Source of the DNA: Corynebacterium sp. HMSC05H05
Lineage (GTDB): Bacteria > Actinomycetota > Actinomycetes > Mycobacteriales > Mycobacteriaceae
Direction: 5' to 3'
NCBI RefSeq assembly: GCF_001807265.1
Contig: NZ_KV788396.1
Coordinates: 1 to 64,000 of the forward strand
DNA: 64,000 bases
The notes under the pieces are model-generated. The model worked only from the letters and a program-made list of their open reading frames with translations, was not told the origin of the DNA and did no database searches. The position numbers and the translations under genes are program-made. Of this stretch, positions 8,039 through 15,151 are shown in pieces; the first letter of the stretch is position 1; every line of letters starts with the position of its first letter.

Positions 8039-9190
8039 ATGACGCACACCACCTTCATCCACACCTCCGACCTGCAGTTAGGCATGCGCCGAAAATTCTT
8101 GTCGCCCGAGGCGCAGTCGCGTTTCGACGACGCACGGCTCCGCGCCGTCACCCGCTTGGGGGAGATAGCAACGGAGCGCGGCGCCGAGTTCATCGTGGTC
8201 GCCGGCGACGTGTTCGAGCACAACTCGCTCGAGCCCACCACACTCGGCCGCGCGCTCGAGGCGCTGCGCAAACTGCCCGTGCCGGTCTACCTCCTGCCCG
8301 GCAACCACGACCCCCTCGTGGCGGACAGCATCTTTCAGCGCACAGAGGGCATCGAGGGTGTCACGGTGCTCACGGACTCTGAGCCGGTGGTCGTGCGCGA
8401 GGGCGTCGAGGTGGTGGGCGCCCCGCTGCTAACCAAGCACGCCTCGGAGGACCTCTGCGCCAAGGCCGTCCGCGGCCTGGAGCCGACGGAGGCGGTCCGC
8501 ATCCTCGTCGGCCACGGCGCCGTGGAGGGCTTCGGGGAAGAGGAGGCGCATTCGCTTATCGACGTTGCTTCGCTCGACACCGCCATCGACCAGGGCACGA
8601 TCGACTACGTCGCCCTAGGGGACACCCACTCCACCGCGGCACTGACCGCCTCGGAGCGGATCTGGTACTCGGGTGCGCCAGAGACCACGGACTACTTCGA
8701 CCGCACCCCTGGTGTGGCCGGCGGCGAGGTGGATTCCGGCAACGCGCTGGTGGTCACCGTGGACAAGAGCAGCGGGCGCGCCGACGTTGCGGTGGAGAAG
8801 GTCCCGGTCGGTGCCTGGACGTTTGAGGCCCGCTTCTGGGAGGTCGCCGGAGCCGATGACGTGGCCGGGGTGATCGAGGACCTCAAGGCGTACCCGGAGA
8901 AGGACCGCACCGTGATCAAGTACGCGCTTTCTGGCACGCTCGGCCTGGAAGACACGCGCACCCTCGAGCGCGAGCTCGCCGAGCTCGAGCCGGTCTTTGC
9001 GGCGCTCTACCCGCGTGGTCGGCTGATGAGCCTGCACCTCGAACCCGACGACGAAGAGCTAGAAAACCTGCCGCTGACCGGCTTCGCCCAAGACGCAATG
9101 CGGGAGCTGATCGGCCAGGCTGCCGAGGACAAAGCCACCGCCCGCGATGCCGTGAACCTGCTGTTCCGCCTGTCCAAGGAGGTGGGCTAG
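8039..9190 (+). CDS. SbcD/Mre11-like DNA repair exonuclease (metallophosphoesterase)
   Basis: A 383-aa calcineurin-like phosphoesterase. Metal-site motifs appear in the usual order: HTSDLQLG (Asp11), VVAGDVFE (Asp57), LPGNHDP (Asn89-His90), VGHGAVEG and VALGDTHS. The first motif has Gln13 where Mre11/SbcD proteins normally have His (DxH), a substitution I recall from the actinobacterial branch of the family. It is predicted to cut DNA ends or hairpins together with the ATPase encoded 3 nt downstream. The C-terminal third is acidic and probably contacts that ATPase. It follows the SWIM gene and has its own candidate SOS promoter. Confidence 0.9.
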   Translation: MTHTTFIHTSDLQLGMRRKFLSPEAQSRFDDARLRAVTRLGEIATERGAEFIVVAGDVFEHNSLEPTTLGRALEALRKLPVPVYLLPGNHDPLVADSIFQRTEGIEGVTVLTDSEPVVVREGVEVVGAPLLTKHASEDLCAKAVRGLEPTEAVRILVGHGAVEGFGEEEAHSLIDVASLDTAIDQGTIDYVALGDTHSTAALTASERIWYSGAPETTDYFDRTPGVAGGEVDSGNALVVTVDKSSGRADVAVEKVPVGAWTFEARFWEVAGADDVAGVIEDLKAYPEKDRTVIKYALSGTLGLEDTRTLERELAELEPVFAALYPRGRLMSLHLEPDDEELENLPLTGFAQDAMRELIGQAAEDKATARDAVNLLFRLSKEVG

Positions 9191-9193
9191 ACC

Positions 9194-11842
9194 ATGCGCA
9201 TCCACGACCTAGTCATCGACAACTTCCGCGCCATCGAGCACCTGGAGCTGCGCGACCTGCCGGATACCGGCGTGATTGTCATCCACGGCCAAAACGAGGC
9301 CGGCAAGTCCACCATCCTTGACGCCATCGGCACCGTGCTGCAGGAGCGCCACTCCGCCGGCGGCAAGAAAATCAAGGTGTTCGCCCCGGTCGGCCGCGAC
9401 GCTTCCCCCGAGGTCACCATGACTGCGACGGTGGGGGAGACCACCTTCACAATCCACAAGCGCTGGCTGAAGGGCAAGCTCTCGGAGCTGGAGATCCTCT
9501 CGCCGGTGCACAAGAACTTCACCGGCCGCCAGGCGGACGACGAGCTCGCGCGCATCATCGCCGAGCAGATGGACACCAGTCTCGCCAAGACCCTGTTCCT
9601 GCGCCAGGGCGAGCTGGATCCCGGCATCGCCGCCGCCGGCATTCCGTCCATCTCCCAGGCCCTTGACGCGGAGGACGGCTCCGAGCGCTCGGGCGAGGAA
9701 GACACTGAGCTCATGGCCGCCATCGAGGCGGAGTACGCGCGCTACTGGACGGCCGCGACCCCGCCGAAGCCCAAAGCCTCCTTCAGCGCGAAGTCCGAGG
9801 CCGTGGACACCGCCCGCGAGACTCTGCGCGCCGCAGAGGCTGAGGTGCAGCAGCTCGCCACGTTTGTGGATGAAGTATCCCGCCGCGAGGACGAAATCCG
9901 CACGGTAGATACGGAGCTGCCGCAGGCCCACGAGGAGCTCGCCGAGCGCGAAGCCGAGTACGCCAAGGCCAGCCAACTCGCAGACAAGGCTAAGGCGGCA
10001 ACCGAGCAGCTGGAGCGCGCCACCGTCGCCAGAAAGCGCGCCGAGCAGGACCTCACCGAACGCACCGCCCTTTCCGAGCGCGTGGCCGCGCTGCGCAAGG
10101 AAGAACAGGACCTGCAGGCCGCACTCGCACCGGCCCAGGAGGCGCACGACGCCGAGCGCGAGAAGGTCGCTGAGCTGACGGCGCAGGTCGAGCAGGCCAA
10201 GACCCGCCTCGCCACCGCCCGCACCACCTTGCGCGGCGCCGAGGACGTCCGCGATCACGTGCGTGCTTCTCGACGCCTCACGGTCGTCACCGACCAACTC
10301 ACCCTCATCGGCAAAGCCGAAGAGGCCTACGCCACCCTGCTGAAAAACGCCCCCGCCCTGCAGGTCACGGACGCGGACGTGCGCAAGCTGGAGAAGGCCG
10401 AGAGCGAGCTGACCCTGCAACGCCGCCTGCACGAGGCCGCCTCCGCCAAGCTGGAGATCACCGCCGAGAACAAAACCATCCAGGTCGACGGCGACACCGT
10501 GGAGATCGACGGCACCGAGTCCGTCGCTGTCTACGAAGGCACGCGCCTGACCCTCGACGAGTTCGACGTGGTCTTCCGCGCCGCCCAAGGTTCTGAGGAC
10601 CCCCGCCGCGCCGTGGAGAAAGCCGAGGATGCCCTCGCGAGCCTGCTGTCCAAGCTCGGCTGCGCCGACGTCGAGGAAGCCCGCGCTGCCCGCGACGCAT
10701 GCAAGGCGCACGACGCGGAGGTGAAGTCCGCCCGCCAGCGCCGCGACGACGCTCTCGCAGGCACCGACGCCGACGAGCTTCAAGCCGAGCGTGACCGCCT
10801 CACAGCCCAAATCGAGGAGCTCGCCGAAGCGCTCGACGGCATCGAGCTTCCCGATACCGAGCAGTCCGCGGAGCTGGCCGTGAAGGACGCCCAGAAGGCG
10901 TTGGACAAGGCGGAAAAGGATGTCGACGCCGTCGACGCCGCGCTCAAGCCTTACGCCGACCGCACCGCCACCAGCGAACTGACCGTGGTGCAGACCAAGC
11001 TCGAGGCGAAGCAGGCGGAGGCCAGCCACGCCGCTGACGAACTGGAGCGGGCCGAACAGGCTGCCACGAAGTCGTCCCTCGAGAAAGCGCTCGAAACTGC
11101 CCGCGAGCACGAGCGCGACGCCGACGAGGCGCACGCTGCCCTGTCCGCCGAACTCGCGGCCGCCGACCCGGAGATCGCCCAGCAGATGCTCGAGGGCGCC
11201 AAGACGCGCCTGCAGAACCTGGAGAAGCGCCAGGCCGAGGCGAAAAACCGCATCACCGAGCTGACCGGCCGCATTGAGATCGCCGCCGGCGCCGCCGAGA
11301 AAGCCGACCGCGCTGCCGCGGAACTGGACGCCGCGGAGACCGAGCTGGCTCGCACCACCCGCCGCGCCGACGCCGTGCGGCTGCTGCGCGAGACGATGCA
11401 CACCCACAGGGATGCTGCCCGTGCCCGTTACACAGCGCCATTCAACGACGCGATCCGCAACCGCGCACGCGTGCTGTTCGGCCCGACCGTGGATTTCAAC
11501 TTCGGCGACGACCTCACCGTCACCGAGCGCACCGTCGACGGGGTGAGCGTGCCGCTAGATCAGCTCTCCGGGGGCACGAAGGAGCAGCTGGCCATCCTCA
11601 CACGGTTCGCCATCGCGGACCTGGTCACCGCCTCCGGGGAGACCACCCCGGTGCCTGTAGTGGTCGACGACGCCTTAGGCGCCACCGACCCGGAGCGGCT
11701 CGCCCGCATGAACTCGCTGTTTTCCCAGGTGGGCACGACCTCGCAGGTGTTGGTGTTGACCTGCTTCCCGCAGCGTTTCGACCGTGTCGCGGCGGCACGT
11801 ACGTACTCCATGGACGAGTTGAAAACCGGTTTCATGAGCTAA
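9194..11842 (+). CDS. SbcC/Rad50-like AAA ATPase with long coiled coil
   Basis: An 882-aa SMC-type protein. The N-terminal Walker A is GQNEAGKST (about 33-41). The middle (about 195-740) is rich in Ala, Glu, Lys and Arg with heptad character and forms a coiled coil broken near the centre. The C-terminal part holds the signature LSGGTKEQLAIL and Walker B VPVVVDDALGATDPER. The protein would tether and process DNA ends with the nuclease encoded just upstream. No CxxC zinc hook is visible at the apex; the only nearby cysteines (KLGCADVEEA and RDACKAHD) are too far apart. The stop TAA (11840-11842) overlaps the -10 hexamer of the next gene. Confidence 0.9.
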   Translation: MRIHDLVIDNFRAIEHLELRDLPDTGVIVIHGQNEAGKSTILDAIGTVLQERHSAGGKKIKVFAPVGRDASPEVTMTATVGETTFTIHKRWLKGKLSELEILSPVHKNFTGRQADDELARIIAEQMDTSLAKTLFLRQGELDPGIAAAGIPSISQALDAEDGSERSGEEDTELMAAIEAEYARYWTAATPPKPKASFSAKSEAVDTARETLRAAEAEVQQLATFVDEVSRREDEIRTVDTELPQAHEELAEREAEYAKASQLADKAKAATEQLERATVARKRAEQDLTERTALSERVAALRKEEQDLQAALAPAQEAHDAEREKVAELTAQVEQAKTRLATARTTLRGAEDVRDHVRASRRLTVVTDQLTLIGKAEEAYATLLKNAPALQVTDADVRKLEKAESELTLQRRLHEAASAKLEITAENKTIQVDGDTVEIDGTESVAVYEGTRLTLDEFDVVFRAAQGSEDPRRAVEKAEDALASLLSKLGCADVEEARAARDACKAHDAEVKSARQRRDDALAGTDADELQAERDRLTAQIEELAEALDGIELPDTEQSAELAVKDAQKALDKAEKDVDAVDAALKPYADRTATSELTVVQTKLEAKQAEASHAADELERAEQAATKSSLEKALETAREHERDADEAHAALSAELAAADPEIAQQMLEGAKTRLQNLEKRQAEAKNRITELTGRIEIAAGAAEKADRAAAELDAAETELARTTRRADAVRLLRETMHTHRDAARARYTAPFNDAIRNRARVLFGPTVDFNFGDDLTVTERTVDGVSVPLDQLSGGTKEQLAILTRFAIADLVTASGETTPVPVVVDDALGATDPERLARMNSLFSQVGTTSQVLVLTCFPQRFDRVAAARTYSMDELKTGFMS

Positions 11843-11845
11843 GAT
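11840..11845 (+). promoter_or_regulatory. -10 hexamer TAAGAT of the RosR-like gene, overlapping the previous stop codon
   Basis: TAAGAT ends 8 nt before the ATG at 11854, with TTGAAA (11819-11824) as a possible -35 at a short 15-bp spacing. The first three bases are the stop codon of the SbcC-like gene. A leaderless mRNA is likely. Confidence 0.5.
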
Positions 11846-11853
11846 CTGCCGGT

Positions 11854-12327
11854 ATGAGTACTCAACCGCGGTGGCTTGACGATGACGAGCAACAACTATG
11901 GCGGTTGATATTGAACGGGTTTAACAAAATCTCGCGGACCATCGACGATCGCCTCCAGGAAGGCAGCGATATCTCATCGTCGGAGTTTTCTGTGCTCGTC
12001 ACGTTGTCGGAGGCGGAGAACCGGACCCTGCGCCTGCGCGAGCTGTGCGAAGAACTCGGCTGGGACCGCTCACGTGCCTCCCACCAAGTCACCCGCATGA
12101 AAAAGCGCGGGCTGCTGACCAAAAACAAGTGCCCCGGCGACGCGCGCGGCGTGTTGGTCACCCTGACCGACCAGGGCATGGCGCACCTCGAGGAAGCGGT
12201 GCCGGACCACGTTGAAACGGTGCGCCGCCTCGTCTTCGACAACCTCGACCCGGACCGCTCCGACGGGATCCGCGAGTTCTTCACCGACGTGCTTGCTTCC
12301 AAGGAACTCCCCGCCAACCAGCTCTAA
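11854..12327 (+). CDS. rosR: MarR-family redox regulator, RosR-like
   Basis: A 157-aa MarR protein: N-terminal dimer helices, a winged helix at about 45-105 (LRLRELCEELGWDRSRASHQVTRMKKRGLL followed by the DARGVLVTLT wing) and a C-terminal dimer helix. I call it RosR because of gene order (next to pspC, then yceI) and because yceI carries two sites matching the RosR consensus. C. glutamicum RosR is a peroxide-sensitive repressor whose reported cysteines are 64, 92 and 151. Here Cys65 and Cys93 correspond to the first two and the third is absent. No matching operator is seen at its own promoter. Confidence 0.82.
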   Translation: MSTQPRWLDDDEQQLWRLILNGFNKISRTIDDRLQEGSDISSSEFSVLVTLSEAENRTLRLRELCEELGWDRSRASHQVTRMKKRGLLTKNKCPGDARGVLVTLTDQGMAHLEEAVPDHVETVRRLVFDNLDPDRSDGIREFFTDVLASKELPANQL

Positions 12328-12417
12328 CCGTGCGATACGCGATAGCTGTCCTTGCGAACGCGCAGTAGCAGGGGTTGGATGGGGCCCACCAATTCCACGG
12401 ACGAAAGGACCCCGGAA

Positions 12418-12648
12418 ATGTCCAGCCCCTACAACCCGCAGAACATCAACCCCGGCAACTCCCCGAAGCGCCTCGAGCGCTCCATGACCGACAAGTACAT
12501 CGCCGGCGTCTGCGGCGGCATCGCCCAGTACCTCGGCGTGGACCCGACCGTCGTGCGCGTCATCTTCATCGTGCTCGTACTTGCCGGTGTGTTCCCGGGC
12601 TTGCTTGCCTACGGCGTGGCCTGGCTGATCATGCCGGCCGAGTTCTAA
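12418..12648 (+). CDS. PspC-domain protein
   Basis: A 76-aa protein. After a 20-residue Asn/Pro-rich start it shows the PspC pattern DKYIAGVCGGIAQYLGVDPTVVRVIF, then one or two membrane segments (VLVLAGVFPGLLAYGVAWLIM). PspC proteins sit in the membrane and take part in envelope-stress sensing. GAAAGGACC precedes the ATG at 12418, so I prefer it to the earlier in-frame ATG at 12352. The C. glutamicum equivalent beside rosR is annotated PspC1. Its stop codon overlaps the stop of the convergent deacetylase gene and no terminator separates them. Confidence 0.87.
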   Translation: MSSPYNPQNINPGNSPKRLERSMTDKYIAGVCGGIAQYLGVDPTVVRVIFIVLVLAGVFPGLLAYGVAWLIMPAEF

Positions 12649-13475
12649 GGCCGGCTCCCGTCTAGGAACGTAAACCGCACAGCGTCGCCGCGTAGTTGTT
12701 CCAGCGCGTGGCGCACACCCGGCCCTGTGCCCGAGGTGGGGTGGTTCATGTGCGCCAGCACGATCGCCCCGTCGGGGGCATGCATGATTGTCGACGCCAC
12801 ATGGCCCGCCGTGGCCGTCGCCCCGACGTCAGCGTTGACGCTGAAGCCGGCGATTTTTACCCCGCGATCGCGGGCGATGTCGACGGCGACGTCGTCGTAG
12901 TGGGCCGTGCCTGAGCGAAACCACGCAGAATCCACCCCGTACTCCGCCAGCAGCGCGCGGTTGTCGTCGATTTCCGCGATGGCCTCCGCCGGCGTTGCGG
13001 TGCCCGCGATGCCGTAGGCCGCCTGGCCGTTGACGCTCAGCGGCAGGTGGCGCGTACCGTGGTTTTCCAGGCGGAACAGGGGATCGGCCGCAAGCTTCCG
13101 CGTCGCCTCCGGGTTTGCCTCGATCCAGGTGGCGCTCAAAAACAGCGTCGCGGGCACGGCATACTCGCGCAGCGCGTCTATCAGTCCCTGGTCCACTGCT
13201 GAACCGCTCGGCCCGCCGCAGGCGTCGAACGTCAGCGCAATCGCGCGCCTGCCCGGGGTGACCGGCACCGTCTCCACGATGCCGCGCATGGAGGTCCCAA
13301 ACGCTTGCGGCGTCCGGCCCGCGTAGCGCTCCGGACCGGGATACGCCGTCACCGTCTCGCGGGCGGTGGTGGTAGCCGTCTCCGTCACTGTCGTGCCCCG
13401 CGGGCCGGCACACCCCACCAACGCAGAAAAGCCCGCCACTGCCGTGGCGGACATGAAGGTTTTCCTGCTCAGCAC
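12645..13475 (-). CDS. Polysaccharide deacetylase family lipoprotein
   Basis: A 276-aa protein. A lipobox (ALVGC, Cys22) follows a hydrophobic signal, so it should be anchored outside the membrane. A Thr-rich linker (about 28-45) leads into an NodB-like domain with LTFDACGG (catalytic-base Asp) and ENHGTRH (the metal-binding His-x3-His). The usual second Asp of TFDD is Ala, a variant I recall from this actinobacterial subgroup. The likely substrate is a cell-wall or surface glycan. The gene converges on pspC with overlapping stop codons. Confidence 0.85.
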   Translation of the reverse strand: MLSRKTFMSATAVAGFSALVGCAGPRGTTVTETATTTARETVTAYPGPERYAGRTPQAFGTSMRGIVETVPVTPGRRAIALTFDACGGPSGSAVDQGLIDALREYAVPATLFLSATWIEANPEATRKLAADPLFRLENHGTRHLPLSVNGQAAYGIAGTATPAEAIAEIDDNRALLAEYGVDSAWFRSGTAHYDDVAVDIARDRGVKIAGFSVNADVGATATAGHVASTIMHAPDGAIVLAHMNHPTSGTGPGVRHALEQLRGDAVRFTFLDGSRP

Positions 13476-13521
13476 AGGCTGAGAGTCTAATGGGTGGGGG
13501 AGCGGAGTGCTCGTCGAGAAG

Positions 13522-14049
13522 CTACTGCTTGATCGCGGAACCCTCGATCTCGATGCCCACCTTTTCGCTGACCAGCATGCCGCCGGAGTTCAGCGGCGCC
13601 TGGAAGTCGATGCCGTACTCGCTGCGGTTGATGGTGGTGTGCGCCTCGAAGCCGAGACGGGTGTTGCCGAACGGGTCCTCCTCCACGCCGAAGGTCTCGA
13701 CGTCGAAGGTGACCGGCTTGGTGGTGGTCTTGATGGTCAGGTCGCCGGTGACGGCGCCGTTGCCCTGCGCGTCCACGTCGAAGCTGGTGGCGGTGAAGGT
13801 CATCTCCGGGTACTGCTCGACTGCGAAGAAGTCCTCGCCGCGAACGTGTGCGTCGCGGTCGGCGTTGCGGGTGTCCACGCTGGCGGTGCGCACGGTGCCG
13901 GAAGCGGTGCTTGCGGACGGCTCCTCCGCGATAGTCACGGACGCGTCGAAGTCGGTGAACTCGCCGCGGACCTTGGTCACCATGGCGTGACGCACGGTGA
14001 AACCGATGGAGGAGTGGGCGGGGTCGAGGGTGTAGGTACCGGTCTGCAT
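13522..14049 (-). CDS. YceI-family protein, probable RosR target
   Basis: A 175-aa lipocalin-like YceI protein: YTLDPAHSSIGFTVRHAMVTKVRG at the start, then FDASVTI, ASVDTRNADRDAHVRGEDFF, and a C-terminal INRSEYGIDF / VSEKVGIEIEGSAIK. The family binds isoprenoid or other amphiphilic ligands and is often linked to oxidative or acid stress. No signal peptide is visible, so it is probably cytoplasmic. GAAGGAGACA precedes the ATG at 14049. The promoter is textbook (TTGACA, 17 bp, TAACAT) and is covered by two RosR-type 18-mers, so the gene should be derepressed by oxidants. Confidence 0.9.
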   Translation of the reverse strand: MQTGTYTLDPAHSSIGFTVRHAMVTKVRGEFTDFDASVTIAEEPSASTASGTVRTASVDTRNADRDAHVRGEDFFAVEQYPEMTFTATSFDVDAQGNGAVTGDLTIKTTTKPVTFDVETFGVEEDPFGNTRLGFEAHTTINRSEYGIDFQAPLNSGGMLVSEKVGIEIEGSAIKQ

Positions 14050-14067
14050 GATTGTCTCCTTCGAATC

Positions 14068-14085
14068 ATGTTGATGAGTCAACAA
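14068..14085 (-). promoter_or_regulatory. RosR-type operator, downstream copy
   Basis: Minus strand TTGTTGACTCATCAACAT; its core TGTTGA-CTCA-TCAACA is a perfect 6-bp inverted repeat. It matches 16 of 18 positions of the RosR consensus as I recall it (TTGTTGAYRYRTCAACWA). It lies in the 5' leader of yceI, just after the expected transcription start. Confidence 0.75.
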
Positions 14086-14098
14086 TGGAACGAAGGTA

Positions 14099-14127
14099 AT
14101 GTTACGGCCGCTATGGTGACGTGTCAA
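14099..14127 (-). promoter_or_regulatory. yceI promoter
   Basis: Minus strand -35 TTGACA (14122-14127), 17-bp spacer, -10 TAACAT (14099-14104). The start codon is about 45 nt downstream of the expected start site. Confidence 0.8.
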
Positions 14128-14130
14128 CAA
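14113..14130 (-). promoter_or_regulatory. RosR-type operator overlapping the -35
   Basis: Minus strand TTGTTGACACGTCACCAT, 16 of 18 matches to the recalled RosR consensus. It contains the whole -35 hexamer, so binding would block RNA polymerase. Its centre is 45 bp from the centre of the downstream copy. Confidence 0.7.
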
Positions 14131-14145
14131 TGAGGGGAAAGATGA

Positions 14146-14180
14146 AGGGTTTTGCCACAGTATCTATGTGGCAAAACCCC
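14146..14180 (-). terminator. Terminator after tRNA-Arg
   Basis: A perfect 13-bp stem, GGGTTTTGCCACA (14147-14159) and TGTGGCAAAACCC (14167-14179), with a 7-base loop. On the tRNA strand it starts 9 nt after the CCA end. The U-tract is weak (TTCATCTTT). Confidence 0.75.
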
Positions 14181-14188
14181 TGTAAACG

Positions 14189-14265
14189 TGGTGTCCCCGA
14201 CAGGATTCGAACCTGCGACCTTCGGTACCGGAAACCGATGCTCTAATCCACTGAGCTACGGAGAC
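14189..14265 (-). tRNA. tRNA-Arg (anticodon CCG)
   Basis: On the minus strand the 7-bp acceptor stem GTCTCCG pairs with CGGGGAC. The anticodon stem TCGGT/ACCGA carries the loop TTCCGGT, giving anticodon CCG for the codon CGG. The T arm GCAGG-TTCGAAT-CCTGT is standard. A is the discriminator base and CCA is encoded (14189-14191). Confidence 0.95.
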
Positions 14266-14420
14266 AATGCCGTCTAGGTTAGCACCCGGATCCACAGCCA
14301 ACGAAATTGGAACGAACCCTAGGGCGACTCCCAGCTTCACCCCATGGATTTGCAACACCCATGTCGCATAATCATTGGTGCGCGCCGCGGGAACGGCGTG
14401 ACACGGGAAACAATGACAGC

Positions 14421-14454
14421 GAAACGGCCGGCCCCGAAAGGGACCGGCCGCTTC
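14421..14454 (-). terminator. Terminator after lutC
   Basis: CGGCCGG (14425-14431) pairs with CCGGCCG (14444-14450), with CCC/GGG inside and a GAAA loop. On the lutC strand it is followed by TTTCGCTGTCATTGTTT. It starts about 20 nt after the lutC stop. Confidence 0.75.
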
Positions 14455-14476
14455 GTTATTCCAGGCTAAGCGCTGG

Positions 14477-15151
14477 CTACTTCACAACCATCACGATCAG
14501 GTCGCGCGGGCCGTGCACGCCCTCGACGCGTACGAGCTCGATGTCGGAGGTCGCGGACGGGCCAGAGATCATGGTCGCTGGGCGCTCCGGGTCGATGCGG
14601 GAGATCATCTCCGGCACGCCGAAAACGACGGAGTCCGGGCGCACGATGCAGATGTGGCGGTCCGGCACCAGAGACAGTGCGCGGCGGCCGCACACGTCAC
14701 CGGACTCCAGCACGATGGAGCCGGTCTGCGCGGAGGTCACCTTGGAGTCGGTGACTACGGCGTCGACGTCGGAAAGCTCGCGCGGGTCGGTGTCGTTGGA
14801 ATCGGGGCGGGCGGTGCCAGCGAAGCCGTCGAAAAGCGAGGCGTCCAGGCCGGGGGCGTAGACGACCTCGTTGCACTTGCGGTCCGCGAGCACCTTGGCG
14901 ATGTCCTCAGCGAGGGTAGCCTCGGTGGTCTCCACAACGTCCGCCTTGTAGTCCACGAGGCGGTCGATGAGGATCTCGCGCAGCTCGTCTCCGGAGATGT
15001 CGGAGGAGGTGTTGTAGTTGCGCACCACCTCAACGTGCTCCGGGGTGTTGGACAGCTGCTGCGCGTCGCGGATGCGCTTGAGGATCTCGCGCTTGGCGTC
15101 CTCGTTGCGGGCGTCGCGCGGGGCAGAATTACCGGTTACTCGAGTGGTCAT
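14477..15151 (-). CDS. lutC: L-lactate utilisation protein LutC (LUD domain)
   Basis: A 224-aa LUD-domain protein. Residues 1-100 are helical ([17 protein letters not shown]). The conserved part holds [40 protein letters not shown], and [27 protein letters not shown] at the C-terminus, all typical of LutC/YkgG. With LutA and LutB it forms the iron-sulfur L-lactate dehydrogenase system that oxidises lactate to pyruvate. Its ATG follows the lutB stop TAA directly, with no gap. The hairpin at 14421-14454 ends the operon. Confidence 0.92.
   Translation of the reverse strand: MTTRVTGNSAPRDARNEDAKREILKRIRDAQQLSNTPEHVEVVRNYNTSSDISGDELREILIDRLVDYKADVVETTEATLAEDIAKVLADRKCNEVVYAPGLDASLFDGFAGTARPDSNDTDPRELSDVDAVVTDSKVTSAQTGSIVLESGDVCGRRALSLVPDRHICIVRPDSVVFGVPEMISRIDPERPATMISGPSATSDIELVRVEGVHGPRDLIVMVVK

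Noticed and set aside
9209-11407. 732-codon open frame on the minus strand
   Set aside because: It is the antisense shadow of the SbcC-like gene, produced by high GC and coiled-coil codon bias; the translation has no domain motif and is rich in Leu, Gly and Val.
14164-14358. Short minus-strand open frame
   Set aside because: It runs through tRNA-Arg and has no ribosome site or homology signal.
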